Shown in pieces: positions 1-8,095 of a stretch of 64,000 bases of DNA. The notes under the pieces are model-generated. The model was not told the origin of the DNA and did no database searches. It saw only the letters and a program-made list of their open reading frames with translations. The DNA comes from Marinobacter sediminum. Its GTDB lineage: Bacteria; Pseudomonadota; Gammaproteobacteria; Pseudomonadales; Oleiphilaceae. How positions within the stretch are numbered: position 1 is the first letter of the stretch; the number at the start of each line of letters is the position of its first letter. The position numbers were made by a program, and so were the translations under genes. The DNA is taken from NCBI RefSeq assembly GCF_023657445.1, contig NZ_JAGTWY010000001.1, positions 1,426,001-1,490,000 of the forward strand. Reading direction: 5' to 3'.

Positions 1-497
1 AATGCGTTGAGGGGGTACAGAAATAAAGCTCGAACACCTTCCAAAGCTTTTCCGCTGTCGCGATGTTCGCTGACGAGATCCTGAAGAATTGGAATCATGA
101 AGCATTCCGTCTTTCCCGAACCGGTGCCAGTGGTTATGACGGCAGACTTGGGCTCAGGAGCGAGCAACGTGTGCCAGGCTGTGAGCTGATGTGTATAGGG
201 TTTGATATTCCGATCGAACCGATAGTTTTCATCATCAGATTCTGCCAGTGCACTGATCACCTCTTCACTAAGAAGATTTCCCGAAAGGGCCTTAAAGGTC
301 GTATTCCCTGGCTCCCATCCAAATGTGTGCTCAAACACAGGCGGGGCGAGAAAACATCCCTCTTTCCCAAGCTCATTGCCCATTTGTTTGCCAAGATGAT
401 CACGCAGACCGGGGTCCGCGACGCCGAGAATACTGAGCGTTGACTCGCGGCTGCGCTCCAGTGACTGGTTGATTAGACCCTTGAAATAACCGCTCAT
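1..497 (-). CDS. druE: DruE-like DEAD/DEAH-box helicase, N-terminal part (cut by window edge)
   Basis: This frame runs open off the left edge; about 165 N-terminal residues are visible. A Q-motif-like YTHQLTAWHTLL (about 101-112) is followed by Walker A TTGTGSGKTE (about 122-131) and a motif-Ia-like LFLYPLNA (about 158-165). That last form is typical of large DUF1998-type SF2 helicases such as DruE. The ATG at 497 follows an AAGGA ribosome site and lies 12 bases after the stop of the preceding druH-like gene, so the two are probably co-transcribed. DruE is the common, very large helicase of Druantia anti-phage systems. The missing C-terminal part should carry the helicase C domain and DUF1998. 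Other DUF1998 helicases (for example of DISARM or Dpd systems) share these motifs, so the name rests mainly on the neighbour. Confidence 0.7.
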   Translation of the reverse strand, partial: MSGYFKGLINQSLERSRESTLSILGVADPGLRDHLGKQMGNELGKEGCFLAPPVFEHTFGWEPGNTTFKALSGNLLSEEVISALAESDDENYRFDRNIKPYTHQLTAWHTLLAPEPKSAVITTGTGSGKTECFMIPILQDLVSEHRDSGKALEGVRALFLYPLNA

Positions 498-509
498 AAA
501 AAATCCTTG

Positions 510-3500
510 TTATTCTGTTTGGAGCAAGAGGTTCGACAGCACGAGCGAATAAGTAGGCTCGTACCAACCGTAGCGATCAAAGTCTGAGAGAACTCGCGCA
601 CCCAGTTTTAATTCGGGCAATGAAGGCGTTAAGTCTTCGAAACGGGCTTTACCTGCGGTAACAGCGGCCATGAAGATCGGTAGATATGCGACCGCTCTTG
701 AAAACCCAACATCCGGTAAACGCTTCAGTTCGTCGGGGAAGTCTTGCTGATGTATCCAGTTCGTCAGTTCTACTTTGAACCATTCGGGCCATCTCTGATC
801 GTCGGCGTGATTACGGCGCAAATCTTCGAAACAATATTTCGCGAATACATAGGGGACTTGCTGCAGATTCAGATGCTCTGGCTCTTTTAGATACTGAGCA
901 AGATGCGCAAAGCAGGGGATAGATTCAGAGACGCTTTTAATTCTGTCTTGAACAACTTTTTCGGCGAACTCCTCTGGAATACCCTTTTCGACCAGAAACT
1001 TCTTTTGCGACGCTCTAACATCCACCCATGTGTGAACAGCCACCGTCTCCCAGATTACCGCAAGCTCATTACTCATCCGCCGGCAGAAATCTGGATCAAA
1101 TTCCAGGCGGAACACTGCGACCGCCATTGCAGCTGAATTGGCCGCTAACGCTTTCCAAGCCTCAAATGCGGACAGCGGAAGAGAACTGAAGCGATCTTTT
1201 AGCGATCGCAGATAATCCCAACCGCTGTGCGACAGGTCCTCCGCCATCGCCGCAATGACATCATGAAAAACATTAGGGTTGTGTCTCGGATGAAACAGTT
1301 TCGCTGCTGCGTGTAAGGTTTTCGGCGCACTTCCGTTAGTCTCGACGGGGCCCTCTGTGACCCAAACCGTTGGCCGAAACTTCACTTTCGACTCGGCTGG
1401 CGTAAACAGTAGCCAAGGGCCGTTTTTCATCATTTTCGTGGGGATCTCGAAAACGCCCATTCCGACACCTTCGGAAAAGCGCTCAGTTACGGCGACTGAT
1501 TCAGCCTGAGGGTCATCTAGGCGCATACCAGAAACGCCTGAAAAACTGCCAGATGTTGCAGACCTATCCGCAATGACCTCTAATCGGCCAATTGAATTTG
1601 GGCCTTCGAGGCGAGCGTTGTAACGAACAACATCGATCTGCTTTAGCATCTGGTCGGTTTCAATTCGGATTCTGACAAAAGCATCTTGGTTGATAGCCGT
1701 ACCCAACATTTGCTGGATATCTTCCTGAAACGCATAGAGACTAATTTGTTGTGGCTGCTTGTTAACCGTGAACGGGTAATACCTTCGGAAGTTGGGAACG
1801 TCCTGGGATATAAGTTCGAGGCAAACGAAAAACTGTTCTCGACTATCAGGCCTGGGCGTCAACGTCATTGACGTTTCGATCAACTGGTCGAGCGACATCA
1901 AGCCGCTTTTAATCTCATTGCCCTCTTCGTCAAAAAGCTGAACTCCCGTTTTCGGGTAAGGCAATCTCAGAACGACAGGCTCTGACGGCTTGATACCATC
2001 AGTTAACGCAATACTGATCTTTTCTGGTGCACCTTGGCCGACTTGTGGCGCCATAGTTATACTGTAGCCATCTTCGGAGTCCTGAACCTCGGTTTTGAGC
2101 GAGTTATCGAGAACCTGAAGCGTGAGGCGCCGGGAGCTTTTAAGGATGATGCGGGCCGGGCTATTGCGGGAAGCGGGTACAGAAACAACTCTTAAATCTT
2201 TCGGTATCACCCCTATTCTTCGTCTAAGAAGCGTTTCCCCTGAATCTCCAAGCACGCTCAAAGCGAAGCTGCCTACCTGATTCTGTTGATAGTCGAAAAG
2301 CAGAGGCGCACCGTTTGCCAGAATGCGAATGTCGTTATGTTCGTCACTATCTAACCCAGAGACACTAGGCCACCCCCGGTAGGCAAGATTCGGCAAAGTA
2401 CTGTAGAGCGAAACGGTGCCAAGAAGAGATGGCTTTTGGAAACTGGCATTGGGGTCAAATCGCACCAAGACGCGAGTGTGCTCACCAACAAGCACCAGAT
2501 CTGATGAAACGCTTATCCATTGGGCGCCCTCTTGCTCGTGAGCTAGATCCTCGTGCGCAATTTCGGTCTCGAGATGAATTTCAGGAGGAATCCGAATAAT
2601 GGCTTTATCGCTAGGCACCACTACGGAAGCGGTTGATAGCAGCCTCAGCTGTTCGCTTTCATGCACGAAAACCATCGGCGATGAACGATAATCAACCTCA
2701 CTCCCTTCGAAATAAGACGCGTGAATTCGATGACCATTGGAGAGGAACTGGATAGTAAGAGGCAGCTCCGGATTGGTGCGATTAACCGTCACCGAACGAG
2801 ACTGGATTTTTACAGAAATCGCAGAGCGATCATCGTTGACCTGGCCATGAGCGATACCCGATCGCTTCAGCAATACATCGCCCTCATAGAAAGCAATTTC
2901 TAGCCTTGTACTCTGAATTCGGTGCCCTTCTAACTGAATCTCAATCTTTTCTGGGAGGAAAATTTCTGTGTTAATCGACCAGTTAGCGTAACTACCCTTC
3001 AGCCAGTGCTCGCATGTGTAATTCTTTTCGTCCGCTTCTAACCGTTTTTTCTCGGAGCGGCTACGGCCAGCATCTTTTAGCCAATCATTAATAAGATTCC
3101 GAGCATTGTGTTCACTCAGTGGCAGAGGCGACTTCTTTCGCCAATCTGGAGCATGCTCGTCAAGATAATCTACTGGTTCATCAACGGAGGAAATAGGGTG
3201 TGATTCAGCCAGCTGCATCAGCCATTCTACGATTGATGCAATAAGCAGATATTTTTCAGGGGTACGAAACGTTTGAGGGAAGGAATATGCGTAGTTCTCT
3301 ATTACCGAAGCGACTTCGCCGCCGGCCTGCTTCACTCGGTAATACTGATTTACAGCGCCCCTAACGGCTCTGCCAAACCCATGCGTTTCGCTCTGGACCA
3401 GCCGCCACGGAAGACCACCTTCGTCAAAAAGAGAGCCCAAATAATCATAACCATTGGTTCGAAGGCGAATCGGGCGCTTCCAGAATTCCAACCCTTTTTT

Positions 3501-3827
3501 GACGATCTCACTGTGAAGCCGGCTCGGAAGTTCAACAGAGAGCGGCTTCTCGAAGCCACTCCAAGACCAGCCTAGGTTCGAACCGTCGTACTCTCGTCGG
3601 TATTTTTCAGCGACAAATAAACAGAAAACGGCTGACCACTGTCTGGAATAGGAAGGGCTCTCGATGTCTGGAATGGATTGCCGGAGTATGGTTGGCAGTT
3701 CTGAGTATTCCTCATCGGTAACGTGGTACTGATAAAGAGGACTCGCATCAGGTCCTCCGATCATTCCCCGCACGAACAGGAACTCATTGATCCAAGCTTT
3801 GGATTTACTTCGTCTACCGACATCCAT
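510..3827 (-). CDS. druH: DruH/YjiT-like (STY4851/ECs_5259 family) protein, type III Druantia
   Basis: A 1105-residue protein with no catalytic motif that I can identify. Its N-terminal 160 residues carry hallmarks I associate with the YjiT/STY4851 family: FVAEKYRREYDG (71-82), GSLFDEGGLPWRLVQ (131-145) and HGFGRAV (149-155). The middle is rich in beta-type sequence and the C-terminal 250 residues look helical. In type III Druantia defence a DruH protein of this size precedes the DruE helicase, exactly the arrangement here (12-base gap, same strand). The molecular role of DruH is not established. The ATG at 3827 has AAAGGA seven bases upstream. Base composition is visibly more AT-rich than the flanking core genes, in line with horizontal acquisition. 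Family assignment is from memory of the signature, not from a search. Confidence 0.72.
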   Translation of the reverse strand: MDVGRRSKSKAWINEFLFVRGMIGGPDASPLYQYHVTDEEYSELPTILRQSIPDIESPSYSRQWSAVFCLFVAEKYRREYDGSNLGWSWSGFEKPLSVELPSRLHSEIVKKGLEFWKRPIRLRTNGYDYLGSLFDEGGLPWRLVQSETHGFGRAVRGAVNQYYRVKQAGGEVASVIENYAYSFPQTFRTPEKYLLIASIVEWLMQLAESHPISSVDEPVDYLDEHAPDWRKKSPLPLSEHNARNLINDWLKDAGRSRSEKKRLEADEKNYTCEHWLKGSYANWSINTEIFLPEKIEIQLEGHRIQSTRLEIAFYEGDVLLKRSGIAHGQVNDDRSAISVKIQSRSVTVNRTNPELPLTIQFLSNGHRIHASYFEGSEVDYRSSPMVFVHESEQLRLLSTASVVVPSDKAIIRIPPEIHLETEIAHEDLAHEQEGAQWISVSSDLVLVGEHTRVLVRFDPNASFQKPSLLGTVSLYSTLPNLAYRGWPSVSGLDSDEHNDIRILANGAPLLFDYQQNQVGSFALSVLGDSGETLLRRRIGVIPKDLRVVSVPASRNSPARIILKSSRRLTLQVLDNSLKTEVQDSEDGYSITMAPQVGQGAPEKISIALTDGIKPSEPVVLRLPYPKTGVQLFDEEGNEIKSGLMSLDQLIETSMTLTPRPDSREQFFVCLELISQDVPNFRRYYPFTVNKQPQQISLYAFQEDIQQMLGTAINQDAFVRIRIETDQMLKQIDVVRYNARLEGPNSIGRLEVIADRSATSGSFSGVSGMRLDDPQAESVAVTERFSEGVGMGVFEIPTKMMKNGPWLLFTPAESKVKFRPTVWVTEGPVETNGSAPKTLHAAAKLFHPRHNPNVFHDVIAAMAEDLSHSGWDYLRSLKDRFSSLPLSAFEAWKALAANSAAMAVAVFRLEFDPDFCRRMSNELAVIWETVAVHTWVDVRASQKKFLVEKGIPEEFAEKVVQDRIKSVSESIPCFAHLAQYLKEPEHLNLQQVPYVFAKYCFEDLRRNHADDQRWPEWFKVELTNWIHQQDFPDELKRLPDVGFSRAVAYLPIFMAAVTAGKARFEDLTPSLPELKLGARVLSDFDRYGWYEPTYSLVLSNLLLQTE

Positions 3828-3853
3828 GAATAAGTCCTTTTATATCTATTATT

Positions 3854-3866
3854 ATTCGTTTCGAAT
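3854..3866. promoter_or_regulatory. Palindrome upstream of druH, possible operator
   Basis: ATTCG-TTT-CGAAT is a perfect 5-base inverted repeat with a 3-base centre, located 27-39 bases before the druH start codon in the AT-rich 122-base gap between druH and the phosphatase gene. Its position just upstream of the ribosome site suits a repressor or leader element. No convincing -35/-10 pair could be fixed around it. Confidence 0.25.
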
Positions 3867-3949
3867 CTATTTCCCTCCGGATAACTTTAGCGGCTCTTTC
3901 GACTCAATAAAATTCGCAAAAACAACCTTTATCTAAAATTAACGAGCGG

Positions 3950-4879
3950 TTACGCATCGACCCATACGAACTTGCTGGCGGACAGCCTTTGCTCTCCGTC
4001 AAACCGATACGCGCATAACTTCCCACCGTGATCGCCTGCAACGCTGTAATCCAGGCAAGCAATATGATCACTTAGAGGTTTAGGCTCGCCGCTCATCCAG
4101 TAATGCCCCACGAACACGGGTTTTTCGCCGTCATAGCCAGGAAGCACATCTGCTTCAACGGGCTCGTGCGGAATTTGTTGTATAACATTACCCGGTACCA
4201 TGGCTAAATCCCGATAGGTCAACTCACCCCGGCGCCACCACTCAGCACGGATGTTGGTGCGCTTGTTTTCGTCCTTATCGAAGAAGTGGTGATCTCCAGG
4301 CAGTGGAATCTCCAAGCCCTTGAGCAGCGTTTCAATCGCGTCATAGGCTTCTGAGCCCTTTTGGCTCGCTTTTACCCAGCTTTTTTGTAGCAGCCTATTG
4401 CTTGGGCCTGTGTAATTCGCGATCGCCGCAATGTGTGCAGGGTGCCAGCAGGCATGCACTACTCGGAAGTCGGGCAGGTCCAAATAAACTGGCAGGGTTT
4501 TAAACCACTTGATCATACTTCGGTGTAGTTCGCTTCCGTCACCGACTTGTTCCAGAAACGCTCTATGCTGCTTCAGATTTTTCTCAATATGAGGACGGAG
4601 ATAATTGCCGGGATTCTGTGGGTCTTCAGTTGCCCAAGCTACGGCATTGAATTCGTGATTGCCCATCACGGCCAAAGCCTTACCCTTCTCAACCATGGTG
4701 CGGGCCATGTTGACCGTTTCCACCTGTTCAGGGCCCCGATCGACGAAGTCACCCAAGAAGATCACTTTACGCTCGGAGTGCTGCCACACCCCGTCTTTTT
4801 CTCGGTAATCCAATTTGGTAAGAAGGGCTTTTAGTTCAGTTGCGTGGCCGTGAATATCGCCAATCAGGTCATACATCAC
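3950..4879 (-). CDS. Calcineurin-like metallophosphoesterase
   Basis: A 309-residue enzyme of the PPP/diadenosine-tetraphosphatase-like superfamily. All dinuclear-metal motifs are visible: GDIHG (7-11), GDFVDRG (43-49), GNHEF (73-77), a histidine in VVHACWHP near 165 and GHYW near 258. The family hydrolyses phosphoesters such as Ser/Thr-phosphate or dinucleoside polyphosphates; the substrate here cannot be told. There is no signal peptide, so it acts in the cytoplasm. It lies 17 bases downstream of the 215-residue unknown gene, and 122 bases separate it from druH, all on the minus strand. It is therefore either the last gene of its own three-gene operon or an associated part of the Druantia locus. 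It differs from the SbcD-like phosphoesterase further on. Confidence 0.85.
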   Translation of the reverse strand: MMYDLIGDIHGHATELKALLTKLDYREKDGVWQHSERKVIFLGDFVDRGPEQVETVNMARTMVEKGKALAVMGNHEFNAVAWATEDPQNPGNYLRPHIEKNLKQHRAFLEQVGDGSELHRSMIKWFKTLPVYLDLPDFRVVHACWHPAHIAAIANYTGPSNRLLQKSWVKASQKGSEAYDAIETLLKGLEIPLPGDHHFFDKDENKRTNIRAEWWRRGELTYRDLAMVPGNVIQQIPHEPVEADVLPGYDGEKPVFVGHYWMSGEPKPLSDHIACLDYSVAGDHGGKLCAYRFDGEQRLSASKFVWVDA

Positions 4880-4896
4880 AATTGCTCCCTGAGCTG

Positions 4897-5544
4897 TTAC
4901 TGCTGGGCTTCACGAATAGTTTGAGAGATGACATCTAGCTCTCTTATTCCCCTCGCCAGGCTCGGTGCAGGCCCTTCATGCTTTCCAATCACCTCGCCAT
5001 TTCGGGCCAATAGATAGGCTGCGTTCTTTTTGTAATAAAACCAATACTGCTTGATATGTCCCCAGATTCCAAGATCCCCAGTGGTTTCATAGACATGTTC
5101 GCGGACACGACACTGGGCGCGGCCCAGTTGCCGGTCGATAGATCGCCGCCAGAAGCCTTTCGGAAAGTCCAGGTAACGCTGATGTTCACAGACAGCCAAG
5201 GCAAAGATAGGCTGGCTCTGTCGCTTGAAGCCAGTATCAACCCATAGGTAAGGCTTGAACGCCTCTCGCTCTTCTTCCAGGTATTTCTTTATCCGGCAGA
5301 TTCGCTGGTCGGCCACAGCCATATCCATGCCCGTGACCACGCACATTGCCCGCAGGAATCCCTCACTGCTGTATTTGAAATCGAATCCGCCGTCGTTCAG
5401 GCCAAACTCTGGATCATCCAGCACGTTCTGGAGGCGCTCCAGGTTTGCGGAGGTTGGTTTCTGGTAGCCCATGGCCTCCAGGATTTCATTCCGGGGCATG
5501 GCCGCTACTCGCAACACCAGGTCGGTTTTGAAGTTTTCGATCAT
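4897..5544 (-). CDS. Hypothetical protein, 215 aa, in phosphatase operon
   Basis: Not recognised. A soluble, charged protein with no signal peptide or membrane segment. The centre and C-terminus are rich in aromatic and basic residues (FWRRSIDRQLGRAQCRVR near 130-147, then IKQYWFYYKKNAAYLL near 163-178), which could suit nucleic-acid or nucleotide binding, but this is inference only. Its start codon overlaps the stop of the upstream 85-residue gene as ATGA, implying translational coupling, and the metallophosphoesterase follows after 17 bases. The three probably act together. Confidence 0.6.
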   Translation of the reverse strand: MIENFKTDLVLRVAAMPRNEILEAMGYQKPTSANLERLQNVLDDPEFGLNDGGFDFKYSSEGFLRAMCVVTGMDMAVADQRICRIKKYLEEEREAFKPYLWVDTGFKRQSQPIFALAVCEHQRYLDFPKGFWRRSIDRQLGRAQCRVREHVYETTGDLGIWGHIKQYWFYYKKNAAYLLARNGEVIGKHEGPAPSLARGIRELDVISQTIREAQQ

Positions 5545-5798
5545 TGCTCCTCCTCGCCCAATTGCTGAAGGGTGGGCTCAAGCTTATTCGCGTCGAACTG
5601 GTCCCCATCGAAAAACCATTCTGAGATTTCTGCTCGTAGTGCCTGCTTAAGGCTTTTGCCTTCCTCAAGCCTTTGGGCGACGACTTCGGCTACCTTGTCG
5701 TATTCATCGAAGCAATCGTTTTCTTTGCAGCAGGTATTTGTGGGATCCGTTTCGAATAGAGCCCTGGAAATCTGTTCTGCGCTGGGTTTGGGTAGCAT
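5541..5798 (-). CDS. Hypothetical small acidic protein with CC-x4-C motif
   Basis: Not recognised. An 85-residue acidic protein, mostly helical by appearance, with a cysteine cluster TCCKENDC (about 22-29). It is the first gene of the three-gene minus-strand operon and ends in an ATGA overlap with the 215-residue gene. Small size, acidity and tight coupling would fit a regulatory or accessory subunit of its neighbour. An antitoxin-like role is possible, but nothing in the sequence proves it. Confidence 0.55.
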   Translation of the reverse strand: MLPKPSAEQISRALFETDPTNTCCKENDCFDEYDKVAEVVAQRLEEGKSLKQALRAEISEWFFDGDQFDANKLEPTLQQLGEEEQ

Positions 5799-5905
5799 AT
5801 TGGCTCTCCTATCGGTGCAGTCTCACTATCTGACAGCAATGCGACACTTAGCGTCGCAGAAGATCGGTATGCTTTTCCCAAGCTTTGAACACTGGAGCAA
5901 TGATC

Positions 5906-6250
5906 ATGAATAAAGTGAAGAAAGAAGAGGCTCGGAAGCTTCGTGAAGCCTATGAAAATATGTCTGCAGAGGAACTGAGAGAGTTTTTCCGAAAGCAGCA
6001 GATTCAGGCGTTCGCGAAGGAGATCCACCTTGAGCTATTCCCTGAGGAATATGATTTCATGATGGATTCCACTGCAGATGTAAGAGACCGTCGCAGGGGC
6101 GTTAACCCCATGAACCCGGAGTATACCGAACGGGTAAATGCTCGCCGCAAAAAGCTTGAAGTGCCGCCACTGAGCCCGAATGGGTTGGCGGCCTGTCGGA
6201 CCAGTTGGGAGGTTGCTTATGCCGAAGCAGAGAAGCGGTTGAGCGGATAA
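5906..6250 (+). CDS. Hypothetical protein, 114 aa
   Basis: Not recognised. A highly charged cytoplasmic protein; the N-terminal 50 residues form an apparent amphipathic helix with many Lys, Arg and Glu, followed by a basic stretch (RDRRRGVNPMNPEYTERV). The ATG at 5906 is preferred because GGAG lies nine bases upstream; the in-frame TTG at 5887-equivalent position (5885) and ATG at 5900 are poorly placed. It stands alone on the plus strand, divergent from the phosphatase operon, with a 107-base shared upstream region. It may be an accessory or mobile-region gene. Confidence 0.5.
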   Translation: MNKVKKEEARKLREAYENMSAEELREFFRKQQIQAFAKEIHLELFPEEYDFMMDSTADVRDRRRGVNPMNPEYTERVNARRKKLEVPPLSPNGLAACRTSWEVAYAEAEKRLSG

Positions 6251-6334
6251 ATCGTGGGACGCTTAATTCGCGCCCCATCGGGTATGTTTTAAACTGCAAT
6301 TTAACCAACAGCAGCAGGTCAACCGGACACCGAT

Positions 6335-6937
6335 TTAAAACCTGAACTCTGGCCCAACTGAAAAGACGTTGATATCAGTTTCGCCCAGTTCGTCCTCATC
6401 ACCAACGTTCAGCAACAAGTCCCAATCTGCTCGCAGCCGAATCTCTTCGGAAATCTCATAGCTCATGCCAAGACCGGTCCTGAATGCCACGCCGGTGTCG
6501 TCGTCGCTCACAGATAAAGTCTGAAATCCGTTGCTGGCTGCGACCTCGTAGTTCAGGCGCCACAACATGAGTCCAGCTTTCGTAAACACTTTGAATGGGC
6601 CGGATTCGGGCATGCCAAGTTGAAGCGTTGTATCAACGAAATGGCCATTTACGGCAGCCGCCACTCCAACGCCGTCAATAACACCGGAAGCTTCTACATC
6701 ATCAATGTAGCGGTAACCGAACTCCAAATTGGCAAAGCTATTGAGTTCGGTGCCACCGTAAATGCGCAAAGCTAATGCGCTATCGTCGCATGACGCTTCT
6801 GTTCCATCGCAAAAATCATCCACTGTTGCCTGGCCGGCTGAAACACCGAAATAGCCGGGATTTCCCTCAGCCGCATAAGCTGGTGCATGGGCAATTGCGG
6901 CGACAGAAAGCATTAGTGCGGTTTTATTTAATTTCAT
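6335..6937 (-). CDS. Small outer-membrane beta-barrel protein
   Basis: A 200-residue precursor. The start at 6937 has AAGGA eight bases upstream and opens a clear Sec signal peptide (MKLNKTALMLSVAAIAHA, cleaved after AYA). The mature part alternates Gly/aromatic strands, starts with GYFGVSAGQ and ends in FSVGPEFRF, a terminal phenylalanine typical of outer-membrane barrels recognised by the BAM complex. Length and strand pattern fit an eight-stranded OmpA/OmpW-like or OMP_b-brl family protein. One Cys pair (DFCDGTEASCDD) near residue 40 may form a periplasmic or extracellular disulfide. It follows the WYL regulator gene but has its own ribosome site and 138-base leader. The ligand is unknown. 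Confidence 0.75.
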   Translation of the reverse strand: MKLNKTALMLSVAAIAHAPAYAAEGNPGYFGVSAGQATVDDFCDGTEASCDDSALALRIYGGTELNSFANLEFGYRYIDDVEASGVIDGVGVAAAVNGHFVDTTLQLGMPESGPFKVFTKAGLMLWRLNYEVAASNGFQTLSVSDDDTGVAFRTGLGMSYEISEEIRLRADWDLLLNVGDEDELGETDINVFSVGPEFRF

Positions 6938-7075
6938 TTCGACGTCCTTTTTCGAGTGAAAACTGCTCGGCCAGCCTCTACTGGCCGGCCGAGGGTGTAT
7001 TGAGATTAAATGCGGCAAACGACAGCAGCGGTCGCAGGCTCTAGAAAAAGTGTTTCTTTGAAACAACAAACGCCC

Positions 7076-8077
7076 TCAATCTTTTAGCCTCATGCGATCC
7101 AGTCCCTGTTCAAGGGTGGCAGCTATCTCTTGTCGCAGCCAAATCGGCTCGACAATATCGCAATGCACCGCCTGAGCCGTAAGCCACCAGCGTAAATCCT
7201 GTGTATCGCCAACAGTCACCGCTATCTCAAAGGTGTGTTCGTCTATCTCGGTTGTCACCTGGTCGAAACCTAACGGCGATTCGATGAGATGGTTGAGCAC
7301 GGGCTTATCGCAACGCAGATGCAAGAACAACGGTTTACGGGAGTGGAGAATTCCCATGGCGCCTGAGGAAATGTAAAGGTCGAGGTCAAAATCATCCGGC
7401 CGCTCAAGAGGTTCTTCCACCAACTCCCCGGCCGTCGCCCGGTGCAGAACTAATTGGCGAACACCCTCTCTGCCCTCAATACTTCCAATCAGGTAGACGT
7501 TCGGATCCCGAAAGATCAAACCGAACGGATGTACCACTATTTCTGCCGGTTCTGGCCAGTTACGGGCCTGGTAGGTAAGTTTGCAACGGAATTCCCGTAG
7601 CAAAGCTTCGGTGACTGTTTCCAGGACATCCGCATCGATATCAGGCCGTTTTCCGCCCAGGCCGCGATTGATAACCCTCACCCGATTTGGCCACTGCCCC
7701 AATGGATTACGTTCACGCAGCAGGGTGCGATGGGCCTCATCGAAATGGGGTTTCAGGTGCGAGAGCGCTCGGGGTGGAAGCATTGGCCGTAGGTAAGCTC
7801 TTGCAAGCTCAAAGGTCAGTGCCGCCGGTAGATCCAGAGCCGGGATGATGTCCATAGTCGCTTCGCGGTCGAAGGACCACTGAAAAGGCCGGCTGGTTTC
7901 ATCCACCAGAAGCGGGAAGTCCGTGCTCAGTTTCTCCAGATCCCGCTGGATTGAGCGCATGGTCACTGAGAAACCCTGCTCATCAAGTCGGCTCGCCAAC
8001 TCGGTTGTGGTGATGGCTTTCGGGTACCGGGGTACCATCCGGAGCATTGTCAGGTAGCGGACGGCGGTGTTGGACAT
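7076..8077 (-). CDS. WYL-domain HTH transcriptional regulator
   Basis: A 333-residue regulator. The N-terminal winged helix-turn-helix (about 1-60) contains TTTELASRLDEQGFSVTMRSIQRDLEKL. A WYL domain follows in the middle, with the characteristic stretch VHPFGLIFRDPNVYLIGSI (about 183-201), and the C-terminal WCX-like extension ends near 333. WYL proteins sense ligands, often nucleic acid, and commonly control DNA-repair and phage-defence loci. It starts 18 bases after the SbcC-like gene on the same strand, so it is probably the third gene of that operon and may autoregulate it. Confidence 0.85.
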   Translation of the reverse strand: MSNTAVRYLTMLRMVPRYPKAITTTELASRLDEQGFSVTMRSIQRDLEKLSTDFPLLVDETSRPFQWSFDREATMDIIPALDLPAALTFELARAYLRPMLPPRALSHLKPHFDEAHRTLLRERNPLGQWPNRVRVINRGLGGKRPDIDADVLETVTEALLREFRCKLTYQARNWPEPAEIVVHPFGLIFRDPNVYLIGSIEGREGVRQLVLHRATAGELVEEPLERPDDFDLDLYISSGAMGILHSRKPLFLHLRCDKPVLNHLIESPLGFDQVTTEIDEHTFEIAVTVGDTQDLRWWLTAQAVHCDIVEPIWLRQEIAATLEQGLDRMRLKD

Positions 8078-8095
8078 TGGCTATTCCTTGTTCGT

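Noticed and set aside
213..219. Classical protein-tyrosine phosphatase reading of the HCASSNR loop (residue numbers of the 32.2-33.0 kb lipoprotein)
   Set aside because: PTPs need Cx5R; this loop has four residues between Cys and Arg, which fits DUF442-like proteins instead.
63..443. 126-aa plus-strand frame at the left edge
   Set aside because: Antisense of the helicase frame, which carries clear Walker A and Q motifs.
5885..5905. TTG start seven codons upstream for the 114-aa gene
   Set aside because: GGAG is placed nine bases before ATG 5906 but would overlap or be too close to the earlier codons.
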